DNA of 6,741 nucleotides. It comes from Firmicutes bacterium CAG:110 (lineage in GTDB: Bacteria > Bacillota > Clostridia > Oscillospirales > Oscillospiraceae). The position numbers were made by a program, and so were the translations under genes. Shown piece by piece: positions 1 through 6,517 of the stretch (its first letter is position 1; every line of letters begins with the position of its first letter). The stretch lies in contig HF988006.1 in assembly GCA_000434635.1 (NCBI GenBank), positions 1 to 6,741 on the forward strand, read 5' to 3'. The notes under the pieces were generated by a model that saw only the letters and a program-made list of their open reading frames with translations, made no database searches and had not been told where the DNA came from.

Positions 1-323
1 AGGCTGCGGCCATTGACGGATGCGGTTCTCTGCAGACCTTCTTCCGGATTGTACTGCCCATGCTGAAGCCCATTACGGCAACCATTACAATCACAAACGT
101 GCTGTGGGTGTGGAATGACTTCCTGCTTCCGCTCATTGTCATTTCCGACAGCAAAAAATATACGCTGCTGTTATCCACCAATACCCTGTTCGGTCAGTAC
201 AGCAGCGACTGGACCGCAATTCTCAGCGCGTTGATTCTGGCGGCGCTGCCGGTGATTGGGTTCTATGCGATTTTCCAAAAGCAGATTTTGAAGGGCATCG
301 CGGATGGTGCCGTGAAAGGGTGA
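1..323 (+). CDS. Carbohydrate ABC transporter permease, MalG/CUT1 type (C-terminal part, 5' end cut by window)
   Basis: This is the C-terminal ~106 residues of an inner-membrane subunit of a sugar ABC importer of the CUT1 family. The first two bases (ag) are the end of a codon, probably GAG, so the visible protein begins inside the EAA loop: (E)AAAIDG, then a spacer, then FFRIVLPMLKP. This loop is the cytoplasmic coupling element that contacts the ATPase. A hydrophobic span with VLWVWNDFLLPLIVI follows, then a periplasm-facing stretch (LFGQYSSDW), the last membrane helix (ILAALPVIGFYAIFQ), and the tail QKQILKGIADGAVKG, which is the characteristic end of MalG-like permeases. The reading frame continues in from upstream, so the ATG at 60 is internal and not the start. 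The binding protein and partner permease presumably lie upstream. The stop is 4 bases before the GH5 start, and the GH5 ribosome binding site overlaps this gene's end. The transported sugar cannot be read from this part; the neighbours suggest beta-gluco-oligosaccharides. Confidence 0.93.
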   Translation, partial: AAAIDGCGSLQTFFRIVLPMLKPITATITITNVLWVWNDFLLPLIVISDSKKYTLLLSTNTLFGQYSSDWTAILSALILAALPVIGFYAIFQKQILKGIADGAVKG

Positions 324-327
324 GCCT

Positions 328-1833
328 ATGGAATTCTTAAATGCCAACAATGGCGTTTTATATTGCGGAAAGAATCCTATCATTCTGCGGGGTATGGGCC
401 TTGGCGGCTGGCTGCTGCCAGAAGGGTATATGTGGAAATTCTACACCAAATGTGACCGCCCCCGGCGTATGGAAACACTCATTAACGAGCTGTGCGGTGA
501 AAACTATGCAGATTCTTTCTGGAAACGGTATTTTGACAGCTATATTACTGAGCAGGATATTGCGTGGATTGCAGGGCAGGGTCTTAATTCCGTACGGCTT
601 GCCATAAATTCCCGGCATTTATTTGATGTCGATGAAACGGAAGCTGTTCACTTCAACGAGGCAACACTTCGTCATGTTGATGATTGCTTGCTGTGGTGCA
701 AGAAGCATGGGATCTACATTTTCCTGGACATGCACGGCGCACCGGGGGGGCAGACTGGGCAAAACATTGACGACAGCGAATCGGATATCCCGGAGCTGTT
801 CACAGACAGGCGAAATCAGGACCTTCTTGTGGAGATGTGGCGCCTTCTGGCAATTCGCTACGGGAATGAGCCTGCCGTCGGCGGCTATGACCTCCTGAAT
901 GAACCCATTCCAAATTGGAACTGCCAGTATAATTCCCGGTTGCTGCCGCTATACCGTAGATTGATCCGTGCGATTCGGGAAGTTGATCCCAACCATGTGA
1001 TTATACTGGAAGGAGTCCACTGGGCCACTGATTTTTCCGTTTTTGAAGATTTTACACAGAAAGAAGCCGCAAATAATATCGTGCTGGAGTTCCACAAATA
1101 CTGGAACGACCCTGATGAGGAAAGTCTGGCTTCCTTTGTGGAGACGGCGAAACGCCTGAATGTTCCCCTGTGGATGGGTGAAGGCGGTGAAAACAATCTG
1201 CAGTGGTATACTTACGCTTTCCCGATGTATGAGCGTCTGGGAATCGGATGGTGCTTCTGGGCTTATAAGAAGATGGAAGTGCCCAATTCTCCGGTAACCT
1301 TTGAAATGCCGGAGGGATGGGATCGGATTACCGCCTATCTGGACGGCGGGGAACGGCCCGCGCCGGAGGCGGCTCAGGTGATCTTTGACCGGTTCCTCAA
1401 CTGCATTTCCCATGGAGAATACCACCCGGAGATCATCTGCGCACTGACACGCAGACCGCCGCTGGAAATTCCGGCCGGAGCCTATGATGCGGAGGATATC
1501 CAAAGCAGGCGCAGTGCGGGAGCCGTTTTCCGCAGAACCAGCAAAGCTGCGCTGCTCTTCGCAGACGGACACACCGGCAAAGCCGACTGGCGCAGATACG
1601 GCGGCGAAGCCCAGCCGGAGGATCAGAAAATCCTGCTTTGCCTTCGTGAGGGAGACCGGATAGGCTACCGTGTGGAAAATCCGGAGGAGAAAAAACTTCG
1701 GATCGATGTACACAGCTATGGAGATGGAACATTGAACGTTCAGAATATGACTGCCCAGCAGGGACTTGTATGGGTGTCATGCAACTCCGGGATTATAAAT
1801 GTAGAAAGCCTTCATATCACGATTGAGGAATGA
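328..1833 (+). CDS. Glycoside hydrolase family 5 beta-glucanase/glucosidase-like enzyme with C-terminal beta-rich extension
   Basis: A 501-residue retaining glycoside hydrolase of clan GH-A, most like the exo-beta-1,3-glucanase-type GH5 enzymes. Visible family features in order are RGMGLGGWLLPEG (21-33), the conserved Arg of the first barrel strands in NSVRLAIN (R90), LDMHGAPGGQTGQN (133-146) with H136, the acid/base motif YDLLNEP with E192, EFHKYW with H256, the nucleophile strand LWMGEGGEN with E285 as the likely nucleophile (E288 is a nearby alternative), and GWCFWAYK (307-314) with the substrate-platform Trp. The HGAPGGQ motif is typical of exo-1,3-glucanase-like subfamilies rather than classical endocellulases. 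From about residue 385 a non-barrel segment follows whose IPAGAYDAEDI and YRVENPEEKKLRIDV pieces resemble a CBM6/CBM35-like beta sandwich. There is no signal peptide, so it should act in the cytoplasm on imported oligosaccharides. The start is supported by AAAGGG at 315-320, 7 bases upstream and overlapping the permease stop, which suggests translational coupling. Exact linkage specificity is uncertain. Confidence 0.88.
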   Translation: MEFLNANNGVLYCGKNPIILRGMGLGGWLLPEGYMWKFYTKCDRPRRMETLINELCGENYADSFWKRYFDSYITEQDIAWIAGQGLNSVRLAINSRHLFDVDETEAVHFNEATLRHVDDCLLWCKKHGIYIFLDMHGAPGGQTGQNIDDSESDIPELFTDRRNQDLLVEMWRLLAIRYGNEPAVGGYDLLNEPIPNWNCQYNSRLLPLYRRLIRAIREVDPNHVIILEGVHWATDFSVFEDFTQKEAANNIVLEFHKYWNDPDEESLASFVETAKRLNVPLWMGEGGENNLQWYTYAFPMYERLGIGWCFWAYKKMEVPNSPVTFEMPEGWDRITAYLDGGERPAPEAAQVIFDRFLNCISHGEYHPEIICALTRRPPLEIPAGAYDAEDIQSRRSAGAVFRRTSKAALLFADGHTGKADWRRYGGEAQPEDQKILLCLREGDRIGYRVENPEEKKLRIDVHSYGDGTLNVQNMTAQQGLVWVSCNSGIINVESLHITIEE

Positions 1834-1836
1834 CCG

Positions 1837-4800
1837 ATGGGTAACTGCTATTACGATGCGAACGTCCGGTTTGTGCAAACGGAATATGGACGACAACCGA
1901 CTTTCTCCAGCTTTCTGCCGGGCATAGCAGGCCCCCGGGGAATCCCGACATGGTGCAACTACAACAACCGGGGACAGGCAGTGTGCAGCTTTGGCATCCA
2001 GGATAAGGATCACGCGATTCTGGAGTTTACAGCTGCAGCTGCTGCATATCAGCGCACACCGCTGACCGGATTCCGGACGTTTCTGAAGGAAAACGGCAAA
2101 GTAACAGAAGCGTTCGCCGACGGCCTGGGGACCATGACGGTGGAACCGAACGCTTTGGCCATCAGCTGGCGTGATTCCCTGTTCGCAATCGAGGTGACGT
2201 ACTTTTCTCTGCCAAATGAGCGGATGGCGGGATTGTGCCGAAGGGTCCGGCTGAAAAATATCTCTCCCAAGGCGGTGGAGACCGAACTTCTGGACGGTCT
2301 TGCCGCCATGGTGCCGTATGGAATCTCAGACGAAAAGCTGAAACAGGAACCGCAGCTGAGCACCGCCTGGATGCAGGTAGAGGATCTGGAAGAAAACCTG
2401 CCCTATTACCGTGTCCGAGCCAGTATGGAAGATACAGCGAAGGTCACTGCTGTCCGGGGCGGAAATTTCAAGCTGGCATTTGCCGAAGGTGGACGGCCGC
2501 TTAAAACCATTGTACAGCCAAGCCTTATTTTTGGCTGGGACACTTCAATGGTGAAGCCGGTCAACTTTGAGGAACATGCGCTTTCGGAAATAACAAGCAC
2601 CAGACAGCTCACGGAAAATTTTCTTCCCTGTGCCTTTACACCGTGGGCAGGAACCGTGCAGCCGGGCGAAGCGCTCACGCTGTGGGAGTTTTACGGTCAG
2701 GCGGAAGAAATCGATCAGATGCGGTCCTTCTGCCAAAAGGCGGGAACTGCTGCGTACTTTGAAGAAAAGCTGAAGCAGGCGCGAATGCTGGCGGAGGAAA
2801 TCACGGCTCCCGTCAGATGCAGGACGGCCGACTCCGTGTTCGATGGATATGTAGCGCAGAACTTTCTGGACAATGTGATGCGGGGCGGTCTGCCTTACCA
2901 CATCGGCGATTGCAAGAGGACTCCGCCGGTCTATTTATATTCCAGAAAACATGGCGACCCGGAGCGGGAATATAACTATTTCTCGCTTGGCAGAGAATAT
3001 TTCAGTCAGGGCAACGCCAATTTCCGGGACATCTGCCAGAATCGCCGGTCTGATGTCCTGATCGATCCGGACGCGGGGATGTTCAACATACGGCTATTCT
3101 TTGAACTGCTGCAACCCGACGGATACAATCCGTTGGTTCTGATGCCCGTCAGCTATCAGGTGCGCGATCCGGAAAAACTGATTAAAAAGGTTGGCACAGC
3201 CGATCAGGACAGGGCACGTGAGATCCTGAGCGGCCCTTTTTCCATTGGCAGGCTGGCTATGGAAGCGGAGAACTGGAAGCTGGATGATATCGGGGATTTC
3301 CTTGCAGCGGTGGTTGCCGCTTCCGAAGTGGAACCCAACGCGGTGTATCAGGAGGGCTACTGGTGCGATCACTGGACATATCTGCTGGATTTGATTGAAA
3401 GTCAGCTTTCGGTATTTCCGGATCAGGAACGGGCGCTGCTCTTTGGCGTGCCGCAGTATCGGTGGTATGCCGGTCAAGCATCGGTTCGTCCGCAGCCGGA
3501 GCGATACTGCATGACGGAAAATGGCCTGCGGCAGTATCATTGTGTGCAGACACAAACGCCGGGACGGAAGTGGACACAGACGCGGGATGGAACGGCGGTC
3601 AGTAATCTGGCGGAGAAGCTGATCCTGCTATGCGCGGTCAAATATGCCACGCTGGATTTGTCCGGGGCGGCGATCGAGATGGAGGGCGGGAAGCCCGGAT
3701 GGTACGATGCCATGAACGGGTTGCCGGGACTTCTGGGAAGCAGTGTTGCCGATGGCTGCGAGTTGCTTCGTATTCTAGATTTTCTGCTGGAAAGGAAGCG
3801 GATTTTCCCTGATCAGATAGAGGTGTACGAAGAAATTGCCAACCTGCTGAAGTCCTTGTGCAGCTTGGAAAAGGCGCATAAGGCCGCCTATGAAAAGTGG
3901 GTGGAGAGGAACCGGCTCCGCGACAGGTACAGAGCGCAGGTGCAGAACGGTTTCTCCGGCAGACGGACGGCTCTCCGAGCAGAGGAAACTGCCGATATTT
4001 TGAACTGCCTGGCTGCGTCGCTCAGGCAGTCCATAGCAAGAGAAACGGAAGAAAACGGCGGAATCTGTCCAACCTATTTCTACTATGAGGCAGAAGACAT
4101 CAGACCGGTGGAATCCGGAATAATGCCCGGGAAAATGAGAAAAGCGGCGCTTCCGCTTTTCCTGGAGGGGCCGACCCGCTGGATGCGTACCCGGCAGACG
4201 GAGACGGAGAAACGCAGTATGTCAGATAAAGTCCGGGACAGCGCACTGCTGGACCGGAGCCTGAATATGTATAAACTGAATGAATCCCTGGAAAATGTCA
4301 GTTTCGAGGTGGGCAGGACCCGGGCATTCCCGCGGGGATGGCTGGAGAATGAGTCCATCTGGGTACATATGGAATACAAGTATCTGCTGGCGCTGCTTGC
4401 ATGCGGCAATTATGACCGCTTCTTTACGGACTTTACAGCCATGGTCATACCGTTTCTTTCTCCTGAAACATACGGGCGGAGCACCCTTGAAAATTCCAGC
4501 TTTCTGGTTTCATCGATAAATTCCGATTCCGCCTCCCACGGGCGAGGCTTTGTATCCCGGCTCTCCGGCAGCACGGCGGAGTTTATCTCCATTTGGAACT
4601 GGATGCTGTTCGGGAAAGCTCCCTTTGGATTGGATGACGACGGACTGTATCTGAGCCTGTGTCCGGCAATCCCCGCCAGACTGCTCCCGGAAGATGGGAA
4701 ACTGATGGGGACATTTTTAGGCAAAGTGCCTGTAGTGTACCATGCTGCAAATTTGGAAGAACTGAGACCCGGTGCATATCGGATTACCGGATACCAAATC

Positions 4801-4914
4801 TGTGACGGAACGGGAACCGCATTTATAGCGGGCAGCAAGGTCCCGGCGGAATGGGCAAAGCAGATCCGCAATGGCGGTGTATTGCGGCTGGAAGTCTCGG
4901 TAGAGCCGATTTGA
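1837..4914 (+). CDS. Large inverting glycoside phosphorylase ('cellobiose phosphorylase' group; probably GH161-like beta-1,3-glucan phosphorylase)
   Basis: A 1025-residue enzyme predicted to cleave beta-glucosides with inorganic phosphate, giving alpha-glucose-1-phosphate and a shortened acceptor. The N-terminal part (FVQTEYGRQPTFSSFLPG, then SFGIQDKDHAILEF) matches the beta-sandwich opening of bacterial proteins annotated as cellobiose phosphorylase. The (alpha/alpha)6-barrel region carries REYFSQGNANFRDICQNRR (386-404), comparable to the substrate-binding Arg-Asp-rich loop of GH94, then YWCDHWTYLLDL (508-519). GGKPGWYDAMNGLPG (617-631) follows, with D624 as the likely general acid, in place of the ADWND motif of GH94. 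HGRGFVSRLSGSTAEF (901-916) is a probable phosphate-binding region. The length is greater than the ~800 residues of typical GH94 cellobiose phosphorylases and nearer GH149/GH161, which act on beta-1,3-glucans; GH161 is my preferred assignment from memory of the family. There is no signal peptide, so it is cytoplasmic. The start is supported by GAGGAA at 1825-1830, and the gene begins 3 bases after the GH5 stop. Phosphorylase class is fairly sure; linkage is not. Confidence 0.85.
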   Translation: MGNCYYDANVRFVQTEYGRQPTFSSFLPGIAGPRGIPTWCNYNNRGQAVCSFGIQDKDHAILEFTAAAAAYQRTPLTGFRTFLKENGKVTEAFADGLGTMTVEPNALAISWRDSLFAIEVTYFSLPNERMAGLCRRVRLKNISPKAVETELLDGLAAMVPYGISDEKLKQEPQLSTAWMQVEDLEENLPYYRVRASMEDTAKVTAVRGGNFKLAFAEGGRPLKTIVQPSLIFGWDTSMVKPVNFEEHALSEITSTRQLTENFLPCAFTPWAGTVQPGEALTLWEFYGQAEEIDQMRSFCQKAGTAAYFEEKLKQARMLAEEITAPVRCRTADSVFDGYVAQNFLDNVMRGGLPYHIGDCKRTPPVYLYSRKHGDPEREYNYFSLGREYFSQGNANFRDICQNRRSDVLIDPDAGMFNIRLFFELLQPDGYNPLVLMPVSYQVRDPEKLIKKVGTADQDRAREILSGPFSIGRLAMEAENWKLDDIGDFLAAVVAASEVEPNAVYQEGYWCDHWTYLLDLIESQLSVFPDQERALLFGVPQYRWYAGQASVRPQPERYCMTENGLRQYHCVQTQTPGRKWTQTRDGTAVSNLAEKLILLCAVKYATLDLSGAAIEMEGGKPGWYDAMNGLPGLLGSSVADGCELLRILDFLLERKRIFPDQIEVYEEIANLLKSLCSLEKAHKAAYEKWVERNRLRDRYRAQVQNGFSGRRTALRAEETADILNCLAASLRQSIARETEENGGICPTYFYYEAEDIRPVESGIMPGKMRKAALPLFLEGPTRWMRTRQTETEKRSMSDKVRDSALLDRSLNMYKLNESLENVSFEVGRTRAFPRGWLENESIWVHMEYKYLLALLACGNYDRFFTDFTAMVIPFLSPETYGRSTLENSSFLVSSINSDSASHGRGFVSRLSGSTAEFISIWNWMLFGKAPFGLDDDGLYLSLCPAIPARLLPEDGKLMGTFLGKVPVVYHAANLEELRPGAYRITGYQICDGTGTAFIAGSKVPAEWAKQIRNGGVLRLEVSVEPI

Positions 4915-4923
4915 GTGAGGTGA
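4915..4923 (+). promoter_or_regulatory. Shine-Dalgarno site for the GH30 gene
   Basis: GTGAGGTGA lies between the phosphorylase stop and the ATG at 4930, with its GAGGTG core ending 7 bases before the start. A second purine patch, AAAGG at 4923-4927, is only 2 bases from the ATG and too close to act on its own. The strong site supports 4930 as the true start. Confidence 0.7.
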
Positions 4924-4929
4924 AAGGTA

Positions 4930-6267
4930 ATGGAATTAAGACTTATTTCAACCACATACGAAGGAAAAGAAAGAATTACCAAGGAACAGACGATCCCATT
5001 TTGCGATGACGCTGGCAGGGAAGATCAGTTGATCAATTTGTACCCGCAGGTTACATATCAGCGGATGGATGGTTTCGGCGGGGCTATTACGGATTCTGCG
5101 GCCTATATCTATTCGCTGATGAACCCGGAGCAGAAAAAGCAGATGCTGGGTGAATACTTTGGGCAGGGGAAGATGAAGTATCGCTTCGTGCGTATTCCCG
5201 TCGACAGCTGCGATTTTTCTCTCTCACACTACGAAGCGGATGGTGACGAAGCCGATGCGTCGTTTGAGAGCTTCTCTTTTGCGCGGGTGGAAAAATATAT
5301 TCTCCCGATGCTGGCAGATGCGGAAGCGGCTTATGGGGGCAGACTGGAGATCATGCTGTCTCCGTGGAGCCCGCCGGCATACATGAAAACAAACGGAGAA
5401 AGAAATCATGGCGGGAAGTTAAAGGCCTGCTATTGGAAGCGCTGGGCGGAGTACATCTGCCGATACGTCGAAGAGTACCGCAGCCGCGGTTTCAACGTGA
5501 CGATGCTAACCCTTCAGAATGAACCCAAAGCGGTTCAGACATGGGATTCCTGTATTTACACGGCGCAGGAGGAAAAGGTGTTCCTACGGGATTATATCTG
5601 GCCGTCATTGGCTGAGCATGGCTTGGATGACATCGATATCTATATCTGGGATCACAACAAAGAGCGAGCGTTTGAATGGGCGGAGACGATCATTGACGCG
5701 GAAACAGACCATATGGTTGCTGGCATCGCATTCCATTGGTACAGTGGTGATCACTTTGAAGCACTGCGAATGATCCGGGAACGCTTTCCGAAAAAGAAGC
5801 TTTTGCTTTCGGAAGCATGCATTGAATTCAGCAAATATAGTGCAGAGGATAATTTGGCGAACGCTCAGAAGTATGCCCATGATATCATCGGAAATCTGAA
5901 CGAGGGAATGAGTGTATTTCTGGACTGGAATCTGGTGCTGGATGAACTGGGTGGGCCCAATCATGTGAAAAACTTCTGCGACGCACCATACCTTTTTGAT
6001 ACGGCCCGAAAGCAATTAGTGGAACGGGAACTGCAGAGTTATATCAAGCATTTTAGCCATTATATTGAGACCGGTGCTGTTCGGATCGGGGTGAGCCGGT
6101 ATACCGATAAACTGGAGATTACAGCATTTCAGGAAAACAGCAAAATCGTGTTTGTTCTGCTGAACCGAACCCAAGAAGCAATCCCTGCGTTTATACGCTT
6201 GAATGATACTTGCGCAGGTTTAATTGCAGCGTCAAACAGTATCGCTACCGGTGTAGTTAATATCTGA
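4930..6267 (+). CDS. Glycoside hydrolase family 30 enzyme, probable beta-1,6-glucanase/beta-glucosidase (GH30_3-like)
   Basis: A 445-residue retaining clan GH-A hydrolase of family GH30. The N-terminus enters the barrel at YQRMDGFGGAITDSAA (43-58), the diagnostic GH30 opening. RFVRIPVDSCDFS (85-97) and LSPWSPPAYMKTNG (143-156) follow. The acid/base motif is LTLQNEP with E198, continuing AVQTWDSC, a pattern I associate with GH30_3 beta-1,6-glucanases. AFHWYSGDHFEAL (267-279) is conserved, and the nucleophile is E295 in LLLSEACIE. FLDWNLVLDELGGPNH (330-345) leads to the C-terminal beta domain with IVFVLLNRT and SIAT, the usual end of the GH30 side domain, so the protein is complete. There is no signal peptide, unlike secreted fungal or bacterial beta-1,6-glucanases, so it probably works on imported short oligosaccharides such as gentio-oligosaccharides or beta-1,6-branched laminari-oligosaccharides. 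It follows the phosphorylase by 15 bases and is the last gene of the operon. GH30_1 beta-glucosidase or beta-xylosidase activity remains possible. Confidence 0.9.
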   Translation: MELRLISTTYEGKERITKEQTIPFCDDAGREDQLINLYPQVTYQRMDGFGGAITDSAAYIYSLMNPEQKKQMLGEYFGQGKMKYRFVRIPVDSCDFSLSHYEADGDEADASFESFSFARVEKYILPMLADAEAAYGGRLEIMLSPWSPPAYMKTNGERNHGGKLKACYWKRWAEYICRYVEEYRSRGFNVTMLTLQNEPKAVQTWDSCIYTAQEEKVFLRDYIWPSLAEHGLDDIDIYIWDHNKERAFEWAETIIDAETDHMVAGIAFHWYSGDHFEALRMIRERFPKKKLLLSEACIEFSKYSAEDNLANAQKYAHDIIGNLNEGMSVFLDWNLVLDELGGPNHVKNFCDAPYLFDTARKQLVERELQSYIKHFSHYIETGAVRIGVSRYTDKLEITAFQENSKIVFVLLNRTQEAIPAFIRLNDTCAGLIAASNSIATGVVNI

Positions 6268-6277
6268 CTTACATTAC

Positions 6278-6311
6278 AAAGCAGCTAGAGCGTAATGCCT
6301 AGCTGCTTTTT
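6278..6311 (+). terminator. Rho-independent terminator of the beta-glucan operon
   Basis: A perfect 11-bp inverted repeat, AAAGCAGCTAG at 6278-6288 and CTAGCTGCTTT at 6299-6309, encloses a 10-base loop and runs into TTTTT (6307-6311). It lies 10 bases after the GH30 stop. Read leftwards, the same hairpin has only TTT after the stem, so it would be a weaker terminator for minus-strand transcripts. Confidence 0.93.
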
Positions 6312-6355
6312 ACGCATACAAAATGCGAAATTCTATATTACAACTTCTACAATTT

Positions 6356-6379
6356 ATCTCTAACGGTTCGGTGAGAGAT
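6356..6379. repeat. Short imperfect inverted repeat in the AT-rich intergenic region
   Basis: ATCTCT at 6356-6361 and AGAGAT at 6374-6379 form a 6-bp stem that can extend by two pairs (AC/GT) past one mismatch, around a GGTTCG loop. It lies just downstream of the predicted minus-strand start point. It could be a 5' hairpin of that RNA, or chance. Confidence 0.35.
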
Positions 6380-6393
6380 ACTATGTTGATGGC

Positions 6394-6422
6394 ATTATAT
6401 CATAGCTGACAGCTTTAGTCAA
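6394..6422 (-). promoter_or_regulatory. Near-consensus sigma-70/SigA promoter facing the operon end
   Basis: On the minus strand the sequence reads TTGACT (6417-6422), a 17-base spacer, then a perfect TATAAT (6394-6399), with A residues near 6387 as a plausible start point. Only the last base of the -35 box departs from TTGACA, and the spacing is optimal. The spacer contains an 11-base dyad, AGCTGACAGCT (6404-6414 on the + strand), which could be an operator. Transcription would run toward the terminator at 6278-6311. No gene is visible directly downstream. Confidence 0.6.
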
Positions 6423-6517
6423 CTGCGGAATCCAGCCTTTCAGGGCTATCCGCGTATGAAGCGTTGCCAGAAATCAGACATTAGCCAGACATAAAACTGT
6501 TTCCGGTTGCAAGGCGA

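Larger units (their letters stand above)
6278..6387 (-). ncRNA. Candidate small or antisense RNA driven by the minus-strand promoter
   Basis: If the promoter at 6394-6422 is active, transcription should begin near 6387 and run left for about 110 bases before meeting the operon's terminator hairpin. No convincing coding frame with a ribosome binding site lies in this stretch. It contains two further short inverted repeats: ATCTCT/AGAGAT (6356-6361 with 6374-6379) and CGCAT/ATGCG (6313-6317 with 6323-6327). A short structured RNA is therefore possible, or read-through antisense to the end of the GH30 gene. The promoter and repeats are seen in the sequence; the RNA itself is inference. The U-tract on this strand is poor, which lowers confidence in a discrete 3' end. 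Confidence 0.27.
6268..6517. other. Intergenic region between the operon and the convergent partial gene
   Basis: These 250 bases hold the operon terminator, the minus-strand promoter and the short inverted repeats listed separately. Composition becomes AT-rich from about 6310 to 6420. From 6423 to 6517 I see only an imperfect hairpin, GCGGA/TCCGC (6425-6429 with 6448-6452) with an inner AGCC/GGCT stem. It lies downstream of the minus-strand partial gene but has no clear T-tract in that direction. I see no tRNA, no coding frame with a ribosome binding site, and no attachment site. Confidence 0.5.

Noticed and set aside
949..1713. Long minus-strand open frame of 254 codons opposite the GH5 gene
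   Set aside because: It lies entirely antisense to a gene with clear catalytic motifs, its product shows no recognisable domain, and the openness is explained by codon usage of the real gene.
2028..2047. GCAGCT-type short repeats at the phosphorylase N-terminus
   Set aside because: They simply encode a run of alanines (TAAAAAY) in a coding frame and are too short to be a tandem repeat element.
4410..4982. Minus-strand open frame of 190 codons spanning the phosphorylase end and GH30 start
   Set aside because: It is Ser/Pro-rich and low in recognisable motifs, overlaps two well-supported genes and has no supporting ribosome binding site or context.
6475..6492. Direct repeat CAGACAT separated by four bases
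   Set aside because: Seven bases repeated once in an intergenic region is within chance expectation, and there are no further copies to suggest an array or iteron.
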